Below, piece by piece: positions 1-7,045 of a stretch of DNA of 64,000 nucleotides. Positions within the stretch are counted from its first letter, which is position 1. The number at the start of each line of letters is the position of its first letter. The notes beneath the pieces were generated by a model. The model was not told where the DNA came from. It ran no database searches and saw only the letters and a program-made list of their open reading frames with translations. Where the stretch lies: assembly GCA_963648925.1 (NCBI GenBank), contig CAVJFO010000002.1, positions 1 through 64,000 on the forward strand, read 5' to 3'. The position numbers and the translations under genes are program-made. The stretch comes from UBA4951 sp963648925. GTDB lineage: Bacteria; Bacillota_I; Bacilli_A; RFN20; CAG-826.

Positions 1-1055
1 TATTAGTTGGCGAATCAAGTTCATGGAAAATGAATTTGAAATTTTATCGAAATACAACGTCAAAAATACAAATACGCTTGCTTTATTGCTATGGGCAAAT
101 GCTAAAATTCAATTCTTCTCAAAGTGGCGCAAATTACTACACCGTTTATGAAAGTGGTTTTACATCATCAAAGATAGGAACGTACCTTACTTGTTCTTTC
201 TCACTTTCTGAAGCATTAAAGGACCACGGCATCAAAACCGATTATTTGAACAACATATATACAAATTATTTTTATTTAGGGTTTTACGTCGATGAACACA
301 TAGGGACATCAAAAGGCAAATTTTGTTACATAACGTTACCAACTACATATTCCTCGGGAAAACATTATCAAATGAAAGTCGGAAATTATGCGACGAATTA
401 TAATTGCTTTCCTGATGCTGATAATAACGCTAAAAAAGAATTTCATAAACGGGTTTTCTTCGGAGGAAATAAATGGGAGAAAAACGTTAAGTGCGTTGGA
501 GGAGGATCTTTTAGCGATTGGCGGGATTTTCAAAATGAAAGTAGAGGAGAAATTAATTCATCTTATTTTCAAATACCATTGAAAATGGAGTTATATGGTT
601 TAACTAGGGCCGATAAACCGTCTTTTGATATCAAAGATGAAGATGCAAATTTGTTTATTTATGAAGGATATAAATACTATCAATTAGGAACCCCAACTAA
701 AGGTTTTAATGGAGACAAAGGATACAAAATACCAGTAAAACTAATTTTTGACGGAAGGTATTACACTTTAGCTCCACGAAAATCGTTTTATCTGACGCCT
801 GATTATCGGAGTGTCTATTTTAAAGAAACTATACCTCAAAATGGAAAAAAAAGAGAATATACAATTCAAGATAAATACATACCTATTCCAGCGATTAGTG
901 GAACTGCTCCAGTTACCTTTAAATTTCAAATTGAATTATTAAATGCAGGCCCTTTGGGGCTAGTTGATATAATCGCTGCATTTTCTTTCACGAAAAGTAA
1001 AAATTATTTTGGTTCCCATGTAAATTCCGACTATTACGTTGAGGAGGTGTTCTGA
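1..1055 (+). CDS. Unrecognised exported-type protein upstream of a Tad pilus operon (5' partial)
   Basis: I do not recognise a family. The frame is open to the window edge and the first ATG (30) has no Shine-Dalgarno sequence, so the gene probably begins outside the window. The visible part is about 350 residues, rich in Tyr, Phe, Ser and Asn with alternating hydrophobic residues, which looks like a beta-rich secreted or surface protein. No membrane segment is obvious except a mildly hydrophobic patch near the C-terminus. Its stop is followed one base later by the next ATG, and the ribosome site of that gene (GAGGAGGT, 1041-1048) lies inside this one, so the two are translationally linked. 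The position ahead of tadA-tadB-tadC suggests a pilus-associated or surface protein (inference). Confidence 0.6.
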   Translation, partial: LVGESSSWKMNLKFYRNTTSKIQIRLLYCYGQMLKFNSSQSGANYYTVYESGFTSSKIGTYLTCSFSLSEALKDHGIKTDYLNNIYTNYFYLGFYVDEHIGTSKGKFCYITLPTTYSSGKHYQMKVGNYATNYNCFPDADNNAKKEFHKRVFFGGNKWEKNVKCVGGGSFSDWRDFQNESRGEINSSYFQIPLKMELYGLTRADKPSFDIKDEDANLFIYEGYKYYQLGTPTKGFNGDKGYKIPVKLIFDGRYYTLAPRKSFYLTPDYRSVYFKETIPQNGKKREYTIQDKYIPIPAISGTAPVTFKFQIELLNAGPLGLVDIIAAFSFTKSKNYFGSHVNSDYYVEEVF

Positions 1056-1056
1056 C

Positions 1057-1455
1057 ATGATTAATTATTTTCTAGTAGTTTTAGTCGTTACTTTTTGCAC
1101 TCAAATGTATTCATTCACCTCTAATCTTAGCAAGGTGAAAAGAGTTTTTGAGGGATTTGATTATTCAGTTGTTCAAGGTTGTGTTAACGGTTTGCGAAAT
1201 GACGAAACATCGCAAAACGGACCGAGCTTTGTTTATACGGTGTTGAAGAATACTGTAGAAAATTACTTTTCACTAAATTTAGCGCCAAAATACAAAAGAA
1301 ATCAGTATGAATGTGAGGTAATTCTAACAGACCCCTATACGGATATGGGGACGAGTAAATGTTATAAAGGAACAACGATAACTTTTAGAATCATTTATTA
1401 CCCAGGATTTGAATATGCAAATCAAAAGAAATTCATTATTAAGGAGAGAGTATAA
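1057..1455 (+). CDS. Small exported protein, possible TadE-like pseudopilin
   Basis: About 132 residues. Residues 1-18 form one hydrophobic segment (starting MINYFLVVLVVTF) followed by a polar domain with scattered Cys, the shape of a TadE/pseudopilin or signal-anchored secreted protein. The ATG at 1057 is chosen because GAGGAGGT (1041-1048) precedes it at good spacing; a start at 1039 would lie inside the upstream gene with no ribosome site. The stop (1453-1455) is one base from the TadA-like start. No specific family recognised. The role in a pilus is inferred from the operon. Confidence 0.6.
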   Translation: MINYFLVVLVVTFCTQMYSFTSNLSKVKRVFEGFDYSVVQGCVNGLRNDETSQNGPSFVYTVLKNTVENYFSLNLAPKYKRNQYECEVILTDPYTDMGTSKCYKGTTITFRIIYYPGFEYANQKKFIIKERV

Positions 1456-1456
1456 G

Positions 1457-2425
1457 ATGCCAATTGATTCTTCAACGTTTCTTGAAAACTCCTTTTTGTC
1501 GCCAATTTTGAAAATCGAAGGTCTTACGGACGTTTCCTTTAATGGTTCTTCGCTTTATTACGTGACAAATAAAGAAGGAAGAAAACGAAGCGATATACAC
1601 ATAAATAACGAGGATGTTGGTTCGTTTCTCAGGCAACTTGCAAATACATCAGAAAGGCAATTCTCTTATTTAAACCCAATCCTTGATGTTTCTTTTGGCT
1701 CGTATCGACTTAACGCTGTTAATTCTTCTTTGGCGCGAAACAGGAATCAAAAAGTCTATACTTTTTCCTTAAGAATCGAGCATGGTGGATGTTTAATAGA
1801 TGATGAATCTACGTTTTTGGATGACGAAAGCAAAAAAATAATTAATGATTTATTAGAAAAAAATGAATCAATAGTTATTGGTGGCCTAACAGGATCAGGC
1901 AAAACGGAATTTGAAAAATACTGTCTTTATCACATGAAAAAAGACTCAAGAGTTATCGTAATAGACAACATAGAAGAACTTGATATGCTCGAAATTCCGT
2001 TTATCGACTTAAATACATGGCTCGTCAATGAACAAAACTCCAAAGGCGTGAACTTCTCGGCTCTTATAAAAAATGCTTTAAGAAATAACCCAGATTATAT
2101 AGTTGTTTCAGAAGCTAGAGGGGAAGAGATGCTCGACGCTTTAACTAGTGCCATGTCAGGGCATCCAATCTTAACTACCATTCACGCAAAAGACGTGGAG
2201 GCCATGCCTGATAGAGTCGCTAGATTAGCAATGATGGGCAATCCAAACTTAAAAAAGGAAGAGTTGGTCGATGATATAGCCCATCATCTCCGCTATTACG
2301 TCTATATAGCGAAAGAAATAGATGAGAATTATGGCGTGAGAAGGTACTTGAAATCAATCTCGTATTTGGATGAGAAAACGTTAAAACTTATCCCTTTATA
2401 TAACAGGAGCTCTTATGAAAAATAG
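1457..2425 (+). CDS. tadA: TadA/CpaF-like secretion ATPase
   Basis: Type II/IV secretion-system ATPase of the CpaF/TadA type, which powers assembly of Tad (Flp) pili from the cytoplasmic face of the membrane. A Walker A motif GGLTGSGKT is at residues 142-150. The Walker B-like stretch DYIVVSEARGEE begins at residue 213 and matches the family 'IIVGEVRG' region, and the His box reads HPILTTIHAKD. At 322 residues it is shorter than classical CpaF, with a reduced N-terminal region. Start 1457 follows AAGGAGAG (1441-1448). It overlaps the downstream tadB-like gene by 11 bases. TadA versus a competence PilB/ComGA-type ATPase is settled by the two distinct membrane proteins that follow. Confidence 0.85.
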   Translation: MPIDSSTFLENSFLSPILKIEGLTDVSFNGSSLYYVTNKEGRKRSDIHINNEDVGSFLRQLANTSERQFSYLNPILDVSFGSYRLNAVNSSLARNRNQKVYTFSLRIEHGGCLIDDESTFLDDESKKIINDLLEKNESIVIGGLTGSGKTEFEKYCLYHMKKDSRVIVIDNIEELDMLEIPFIDLNTWLVNEQNSKGVNFSALIKNALRNNPDYIVVSEARGEEMLDALTSAMSGHPILTTIHAKDVEAMPDRVARLAMMGNPNLKKEELVDDIAHHLRYYVYIAKEIDENYGVRRYLKSISYLDEKTLKLIPLYNRSSYEK

Positions 2426-3149
2426 ATTGCCAATATATTTAATAGTATCGCTTATTTTTGGAGGAGTTTGCTATCTTCTTTCAAATAATCTTATATACGC
2501 TTTAATCGTTTTCTCAATAGGGATGTTGATGTTTGTGGTAATGATTGAACAATTAGTCGCAAAGCATCTAAAAAAGATGAAAAAAGACCAGGATGTGTAT
2601 AGATTTATTAATTCATTCGTTATCTCCTTATCAGCTTCAAAATCGTTGGAAATCTCATTTGAAAATGCTTTGTTAGATCTTGATGAAGAAGAGAAAAGGA
2701 TTGTAGAAACAGTAAATGATAGAGGAATGGAAGAGAGACTTGAATATTTAAACAATTATTTTAAATCAGATATATACAGGGTTTTTCTCTCGATAATTAG
2801 GCTTTATCAGGAAGAAGGTGGAGAAATATTAGATATAGCAGGTCCACTTTTAAGGGAGTGTACAGCATTAGAAGAAGAGAGAATAGTTAGAAATAAAAAT
2901 GCCACAACGGCATTAGTGCAGTTCTCTTCTTTGTGGCTTATGAGCTTGCTGGTAATGGGCGTTCTTAGATTTGGGTTGTCCGCTTTCTATGATTCTCTAA
3001 TACATAATACCCTATTTATAATGCTTATTATGTTTTATTTCTTAATCGCTTATGGATCATTTGTTATTTTCTCGCTTGGCGTAACGAAAGAAAAAATAGA
3101 TTTTAAAGGAATCGTGAAAAATGAAAGAAAAAAGAAGAAGCAAATTTAA
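2415..3149 (+). CDS. TadB-like pilus assembly membrane protein
   Basis: About 244 residues with two N-terminal membrane segments (roughly 5-25 and 28-45), a cytoplasmic helical domain of the T2SSF type, and two C-terminal membrane segments. This is the TadB layout, the inner-membrane platform on which the TadA ATPase acts. The start has AGGAG at 2405-2409 inside tadA, and the genes overlap by 11 bases, so translation is coupled. Sequence identity to named TadB proteins is too low to judge by eye; the call rests on topology and on the order ATPase - membrane protein - membrane protein. Confidence 0.72.
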   Translation: MKNRLPIYLIVSLIFGGVCYLLSNNLIYALIVFSIGMLMFVVMIEQLVAKHLKKMKKDQDVYRFINSFVISLSASKSLEISFENALLDLDEEEKRIVETVNDRGMEERLEYLNNYFKSDIYRVFLSIIRLYQEEGGEILDIAGPLLRECTALEEERIVRNKNATTALVQFSSLWLMSLLVMGVLRFGLSAFYDSLIHNTLFIMLIMFYFLIAYGSFVIFSLGVTKEKIDFKGIVKNERKKKKQI

Positions 3150-3804
3150 AGAAAAATGTGATGAAGCAAATATTAATTTCAAAAAAGAAGTGATAAAAAT
3201 AACGACTGTTAACTTAGCACTAATTGGGGTTGGAGTGGCGATTTATTTTCTCACGAAACAATTAATATCTATCGCCGCTATAATGGCTCTAATTCTGGTG
3301 ATTGATTATCTATTGATAACTGAGCCTTCGCAAATCATTAAAAAGAAGAAAGAGAACCTCGAAGAAGAGTTTGTTCATGTATTTGTTTATTTCGGTCTTT
3401 TCGTGAAAAATGGAAGACCTGTATATAACGCCTTGGAAGATTGTATACGTTATTGCTCGGATTCTTTAGGTGAAAAAATAAGAATTATGCTCGAAGAAAT
3501 AGATGGAGATAAAACGATAGGCCCATACATGAATTTTGCTAAGAATTTCGAAAACCTCGAGATAAAACAAGTACTCATATCGATATATAAAATGTCAATC
3601 GAGGGGAATGGAGAAGAGTATTTAAATCAATTCGATACTTTGTTTGCGGCTTTATCAAATGCAAAAAGAACAAAATCTATCGAAAAAGAGAAAGGTAGGT
3701 ATGAAAATTTCAATTTTATGCCAATGTTAGCTTCTGCCTTGTCTATGGGGATCATCGCGGTAGCTGTCATTCTATTAATGGAGGAGTATTCAAATGTCAT
3801 CTAA
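3121..3804 (+). CDS. TadC-like pilus assembly membrane protein
   Basis: About 227 residues: a basic N-terminus, two membrane segments near residues 25-65, a T2SSF-like helical domain and a C-terminal membrane segment. It overlaps the preceding gene by 29 bases, with AAAGGA at 3104-3109 as ribosome site. TadB and TadC usually occur as adjacent paralogues making a heteromeric platform, which fits here. The final residues overlap the next start (11 bases). Confidence 0.7.
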   Translation: MKEKRRSKFKEKCDEANINFKKEVIKITTVNLALIGVGVAIYFLTKQLISIAAIMALILVIDYLLITEPSQIIKKKKENLEEEFVHVFVYFGLFVKNGRPVYNALEDCIRYCSDSLGEKIRIMLEEIDGDKTIGPYMNFAKNFENLEIKQVLISIYKMSIEGNGEEYLNQFDTLFAALSNAKRTKSIEKEKGRYENFNFMPMLASALSMGIIAVAVILLMEEYSNVI

Positions 3805-4138
3805 CATAAGTTTCTTACTTTCTTTGATATTTGTTATTTCAATGTTTACTTACGCAGGCGACTTATGCAACATGCAAACAACATACGCCCAAGTTGACTC
3901 GATAGCTATAACAGCAGGAAAAATGATATCAAAGAGCTGGGCTATAACGCAGGATGTCAGGCGTTATGTTGGTTCACAAGACGCTCGGATAGTCGCAGCT
4001 AACGAAAAAGCTTATCAACCGGCTGAAGGAGACGTATTCTCTTTCATCGTATATAAAAATTACAAGACGTTTTCATTTGATCAAAGCGTCAAAAAAATCA
4101 GTATCAATCGATCCGTGGTTCTCGGATATAGAGGTTGA
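3794..4138 (+). CDS. TadE-like pseudopilin candidate
   Basis: About 114 residues. One hydrophobic segment (residues 5-22) at the extreme N-terminus is followed by a polar domain, as in TadE/TadF minor pseudopilins. It has GGAGGAG at 3780-3786 and overlaps the TadC-like gene by 11 bases. No family motif is recognisable. The role as a minor pilin is inferred from its shape and place between the assembly platform and the small pilin-like gene. Confidence 0.55.
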   Translation: MSSNISFLLSLIFVISMFTYAGDLCNMQTTYAQVDSIAITAGKMISKSWAITQDVRRYVGSQDARIVAANEKAYQPAEGDVFSFIVYKNYKTFSFDQSVKKISINRSVVLGYRG

Positions 4139-4157
4139 AAGGAAGGGAGGAAAATTT

Positions 4158-4334
4158 ATGAGTGAACTCAAAGGACAATTGTTAGGGATGATTCTTACTT
4201 TAGCAGCTTTCGGCGTAATTGCCGCTGCTTTAGTGCCAGCATTCAAGAGCTCCGCTGAATCCGTTAACAAACAAATTAGCGTTAATGATAGCGGTTCTGT
4301 TACAACGGCTAATTTCGTCGGATTTAATATCTAA
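4158..4334 (+). CDS. Flp-type pilin-like small protein
   Basis: A 58-residue protein: short charged N-terminus with a Lys-Gly pair (residues 5-6), then a hydrophobic stretch of about 20 residues (QLLGMILTLAAFGVIAAALV) and a short Ser/Asn-rich tail. The size and layout match Flp pilins, the major subunit of Tad pili, with processing possibly after Gly6. The Glu usually found at mature position 5 is absent. Start 4158 is fixed by GGGAGG at 4145-4150. It is the last gene of the operon visible here. A small membrane anchor of other function is the alternative. Confidence 0.55.
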   Translation: MSELKGQLLGMILTLAAFGVIAAALVPAFKSSAESVNKQISVNDSGSVTTANFVGFNI

Positions 4335-4406
4335 TAAATAAAATTGATTTGTTTGCCTTAATATCAAAACGACTTATAATAAGGACACTAGAGGTTAAAG
4401 AAGATT

Positions 4407-4643
4407 ATGAGTGCAAACCAAGTAAACGAAATTAGAAAACAATTCTGCGAAAAACTTCATGTTGAGTCTATAAGTGATGACAAATTAATTAAAGACTTAG
4501 GACTTGACAGTTTGGACGTTGTTGAACTCTGTCTTGATTTGGAAGATAAATATGGCTTCCAATTTGCGACAGAAGAACTCGCTTCATTTAAAACTGTTGG
4601 GGATTTATTCTCATCAATTGAAAAGAAATTAGAAAACAAATAG
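4407..4643 (+). CDS. acpP: Acyl carrier protein
   Basis: A 78-residue acidic protein carrying the ACP motif DSLD, in which Ser35 receives 4'-phosphopantetheine. It shuttles acyl chains in fatty-acid and phospholipid synthesis in the cytosol. Length and the pattern LGLDSLDVVELCLDLEDKY are typical. It stands alone between the pilus operon and two tRNAs, with its own strong terminator. The gene start follows AGAGG (4389-4393). Confidence 0.93.
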   Translation: MSANQVNEIRKQFCEKLHVESISDDKLIKDLGLDSLDVVELCLDLEDKYGFQFATEELASFKTVGDLFSSIEKKLENK

Positions 4644-4661
4644 ATTTCGAGAATGTTTATA

Positions 4662-4686
4662 GGCGCCAGAAAATGGCGCCTTTTTC
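4662..4686 (+). terminator. Rho-independent terminator of acpP
   Basis: Perfect 7-bp stem GGCGCCA / TGGCGCC with loop GAAAA, followed by TTTTTC. Confidence 0.93.
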
Positions 4687-4736
4687 TTAGATAAAATCGA
4701 TTGATTGAAAGTTTTAGAAAAAAACTAAAAAATATC

Positions 4737-4765
4737 TTGCAAAAAAAATTGATAATCATTAATAT
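4737..4765 (+). promoter_or_regulatory. Promoter of tRNA-Asn/tRNA-Glu
   Basis: TTGCAA (4737-4742), 17-base spacer, TAATAT (4760-4765). A short hairpin (CACGG / CCGTG, 4774-4788) lies between it and the tRNA. The minus-35 resembles those of the other tRNA promoters in this window. Confidence 0.6.
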
Positions 4766-4798
4766 ATTTCATGCACGGCGAAACCGTGTGATTAATGC

Positions 4799-4873
4799 GC
4801 TCACTTAGCTCAATGGCAGAGCAATCGGCTGTTAACCGATTTGTTGTAGGTTCGAGCCCTATAGTGAGCGCCA
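4799..4873 (+). tRNA. tRNA-Asn (GTT)
   Basis: Acceptor arms GCTCACT / AGTGAGC pair fully. The anticodon loop CTGTTAA sits on stem ATCGG / CCGAT. The T arm contains TTCGAGC, the discriminator is G and CCA is encoded. Reads Asn codons AAC/AAT. Confidence 0.95.
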
Positions 4874-4879
4874 TTTAAT

Positions 4880-4956
4880 GGCCTGTTGGAGAAGAGGCTT
4901 AACTCATATCCCTTTCAAGGATACATTCATGGGTTCGAATCCCGTACAGGTCACCA
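4880..4956 (+). tRNA. tRNA-Glu (TTC)
   Basis: Acceptor GGCCTGT / ACAGGTC, anticodon loop CTTTCAA (anticodon TTC), T loop TTCGAAT, encoded ACCA end. It is seven bases after tRNA-Asn and probably on the same transcript. Confidence 0.95.
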
Positions 4957-4969
4957 AAATCTTAAAATT

Positions 4970-4996
4970 GTCTGGTAGTAATATCAGGCTTTTTTA
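4970..4996 (+). terminator. Terminator after tRNA-Asn/Glu
   Basis: Stem GTCTGGTA / TATCAGGC with GU wobbles and loop GTAA, followed by a T-run. The roughly 200 bases from here to 5198 hold nothing else I can identify apart from the minus-10 box before the GGDEF gene. Confidence 0.75.
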
Positions 4997-5179
4997 TTTA
5001 TAGGCTGCGTTAGAAAAAAAGAATTCCTTTAAAATAATTTGGTTCATCGCTTTGACTTATATAAAGATTTTAAATGTTTAATCTTATCAAATTGAACAAA
5101 GGCGGTTGGATAGCTTTTCCACAAACCATGTGTTTACCTAAAATAACAAATATTACGTGCTTTTTCTAAGATTTTTGAA

Positions 5180-5185
5180 TATAAT
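5180..5185 (+). promoter_or_regulatory. Minus-10 box of the GGDEF gene
   Basis: TATAAT 13 bases before the ATG at 5199. No clear minus-35. It lies downstream of the alternative GTG start at 5157, which argues for the ATG as start. Confidence 0.5.
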
Positions 5186-5198
5186 ACTAAAGATTAGT

Positions 5199-6332
5199 AT
5201 GACAGTTGATTTATTTGTTGAATACAATTTCGCTCCTATCATGGGAATGATATTCCAGTTTGTAATTTTATTTTACGGAAAAACGTTTAATAAACGCGAA
5301 AAAACCGTTTTTTTTATAACCTTAGGCTTACAAGCTATTGAGCTTATTTCTTATAACATTGAGCTTTACTACGCTTCTTTAGATCATTGGAATGTTCAAA
5401 GAATAATCTTTTCAATCGTCGGATACATAGTTAGACCATCTTTGATTTATCCGTTTGTTTTTCTACTTAGAAGAGAATCTAGAATCAACTGGCCAAAATG
5501 GGTTTATCTTGATCTCGTTCCTTTGATTTTTAGTGCGATAATTCAACAATTCTCGTATTTCACAGAATGGGTCTTCTATTTCTCGGAGGACAACATTTTC
5601 CATCGCGGACCGTTAGGCTACGTTTCAATGATTGTAACGATTTTCTATTTGATTGAAGTGGCGGTACAAATTGTTCTCACTAAGGTTCTTAACAAGAAAT
5701 TTAATGCAGGATTGATCATCGTCATCTTAATGTACGTAATTCTAGCGATGCTTTTCGAAAGTATTTTTGATATTAAATCGCTTGGCATCAACGCTGGGGT
5801 TTTCTCTATCGTCTTCTTCATGTTTTCTTTGCAGACGAACAACTTAAACGAAACATCTTTTAAATTAAAAATACTAAGTGAAATTGATTCCCTTTCCCAA
5901 ATTTCCAACAGATATTCAGGCGAAAAGAAAATCGATGAATTGATCAAAGAAAATAAAGCGGGTCGTTTCACTGTTTTTGATATCGATAATTTCAAAACTA
6001 TTAATGACACTTACGGTCATACAATAGGAGATGAAGCAATTGTTAAGTTGGCTTCCCTTTTAAAGAAAACTTTCGGCGAAGAAAATGTTGTTATGCGTCT
6101 TGGCGGAGATGAATTTGCCGTTTATTCCTTTGAAGAATTCGATTATGAAAAGAATATTAATTTATTTTTGGAAGAATTAGCCAAAGTTAAATTATCATCG
6201 GACCCTAAATTTAAAATGACAGTTTCCTTTGGCTTTGCTAAATTTGACGGAAAAGAAGATACATCATTTGATAAACTCTATAAAATTGCCGACGTTAAAT
6301 TATACGAATCAAAGAAAAAGAAAAAGAGTTAA
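5199..6332 (+). CDS. Membrane-bound GGDEF protein, probable diguanylate cyclase
   Basis: About 377 residues. Residues 1-215 hold roughly six membrane-spanning segments, followed by a GGDEF domain with NFKTINDTYGHTIGDE and the intact signature RLGGDEF (GGDEF at residues 302-306). GGDEF enzymes condense two GTP into cyclic di-GMP. The RxxD inhibitory site normally five residues before GGDEF is not present, so product inhibition may be lost. Start 5199 is preferred over an in-frame GTG at 5157 because a TATAAT lies between them. The gene is a single-gene unit with its own terminator. No c-di-GMP effector or EAL domain is in the window, although the neighbouring pilus operon is a plausible target (inference). 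Confidence 0.88.
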   Translation: MTVDLFVEYNFAPIMGMIFQFVILFYGKTFNKREKTVFFITLGLQAIELISYNIELYYASLDHWNVQRIIFSIVGYIVRPSLIYPFVFLLRRESRINWPKWVYLDLVPLIFSAIIQQFSYFTEWVFYFSEDNIFHRGPLGYVSMIVTIFYLIEVAVQIVLTKVLNKKFNAGLIIVILMYVILAMLFESIFDIKSLGINAGVFSIVFFMFSLQTNNLNETSFKLKILSEIDSLSQISNRYSGEKKIDELIKENKAGRFTVFDIDNFKTINDTYGHTIGDEAIVKLASLLKKTFGEENVVMRLGGDEFAVYSFEEFDYEKNINLFLEELAKVKLSSDPKFKMTVSFGFAKFDGKEDTSFDKLYKIADVKLYESKKKKKS

Positions 6333-6349
6333 GAAATGTGTTACTTTTT

Positions 6350-6379
6350 GCCTTTAAATCCGGTTTAAAGGCTTTTTTT
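6350..6379 (+). terminator. Terminator of the GGDEF gene
   Basis: Stem GCCTTTAAA / TTTAAAGGC with loop TCCGG, followed by seven T. Confidence 0.92.
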
Positions 6380-6389
6380 GCTACTAAAA

Positions 6390-6929
6390 TCATTCAAACA
6401 GTGAATAGAAATATGCAGTTACTTGATACGCATTTTCAGAATGCTCGTTTATGACGTAGTCTTTTAATAAATCCACGAAAGCACCGGACATGCATGTAAT
6501 TAAGATATCATCAGGAACGTTTGGATGGTGAATTTTAATTGTTGGTAAGGCAACCTTCATTAAATTTCTAACTTCTTTGCCTAATGTTGAATAGAAAAGG
6601 TGTGAAGCACCTGAAGAAAAAATAGCTTTTATTAGTTTTTGCTGTTCTTTGAAATGATAGAAGATATGCGTTGTCATTTCACGATAATCATACATTGTAA
6701 TCTCACCATTTTCCGAATGGTTGTTTGAAAACGCATGTTGAAAGATAGAAACGCACACGGATTTAAGAACATCGTCTTTCTTTTTGAAGTGGGCATAGAA
6801 AGTAGAACGTGAAACTGTGCTTTCTAAAATAATGTCCGAAACGGATATTTCACTGTAACTTTTCTTTTCGAGCAATCTTTCAAAAGCTTCGAGGATTAAT
6901 GCAATTGTTTTTTCTTCTTTTTTATTCAT
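6390..6929 (-). CDS. TetR/AcrR-family transcriptional regulator
   Basis: About 179 residues. The N-terminal helix-turn-helix (SVSDIILESTVSRSTFYAHF, around residues 27-46) is typical of TetR regulators, which bind palindromic operators as dimers and release on ligand. The ligand domain is uncharacterised. The start at 6929 is chosen because a TATAAT ends just six bases upstream; a longer frame to 7010 would run through that promoter. The gene diverges from the iron/heme importer, and an inverted repeat lies between them, so it probably controls that importer or itself (inference). Confidence 0.85.
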   Translation of the reverse strand: MNKKEEKTIALILEAFERLLEKKSYSEISVSDIILESTVSRSTFYAHFKKKDDVLKSVCVSIFQHAFSNNHSENGEITMYDYREMTTHIFYHFKEQQKLIKAIFSSGASHLFYSTLGKEVRNLMKVALPTIKIHHPNVPDDILITCMSGAFVDLLKDYVINEHSENAYQVTAYFYSLFE

Positions 6930-6935
6930 AACCGA

Positions 6936-6965
6936 ATTATAACGAATAAATTGTATATTTGTTAA
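6936..6965 (-). promoter_or_regulatory. Promoter of the TetR-type gene (leaderless)
   Basis: On the minus strand: TTAACA, 18-base spacer, TATAAT. The minus-10 ends six bases before the ATG, so the transcript would begin at or next to the start codon with no ribosome site. Confidence 0.65.
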
Positions 6966-6974
6966 CATAAAAAT

Positions 6975-6999
6975 CAAACAAAATATTCTAAATTGTTTG
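6975..6999. promoter_or_regulatory. Candidate operator between tetR-type gene and importer
   Basis: Perfect 7-bp inverted repeat CAAACAA / TTGTTTG with an 11-base centre. It overlaps the minus-35 of the importer promoter and lies just upstream of the regulator promoter, a usual place for a TetR-type operator. Confidence 0.5.
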
Positions 7000-7025
7000 T
7001 TTGCTTGCATTTTTATTCATATAGT
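6997..7025 (+). promoter_or_regulatory. Promoter of the FecCD/E/B-type importer
   Basis: TTGTTT (6997-7002), 17-base spacer, TATAGT (7020-7025). It overlaps the right arm of the inverted repeat. Confidence 0.5.
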
Positions 7026-7045
7026 CGTTAAATTTATCATTGCGT

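Noticed and set aside
5157..5198. Alternative GTG start giving the GGDEF protein 14 more residues
   Set aside because: No ribosome site before it, and a TATAAT box lies between it and the ATG at 5199.
4997..5198. Possible c-di-GMP riboswitch before the GGDEF gene
   Set aside because: None of the conserved c-di-GMP-I or -II core elements could be recognised.
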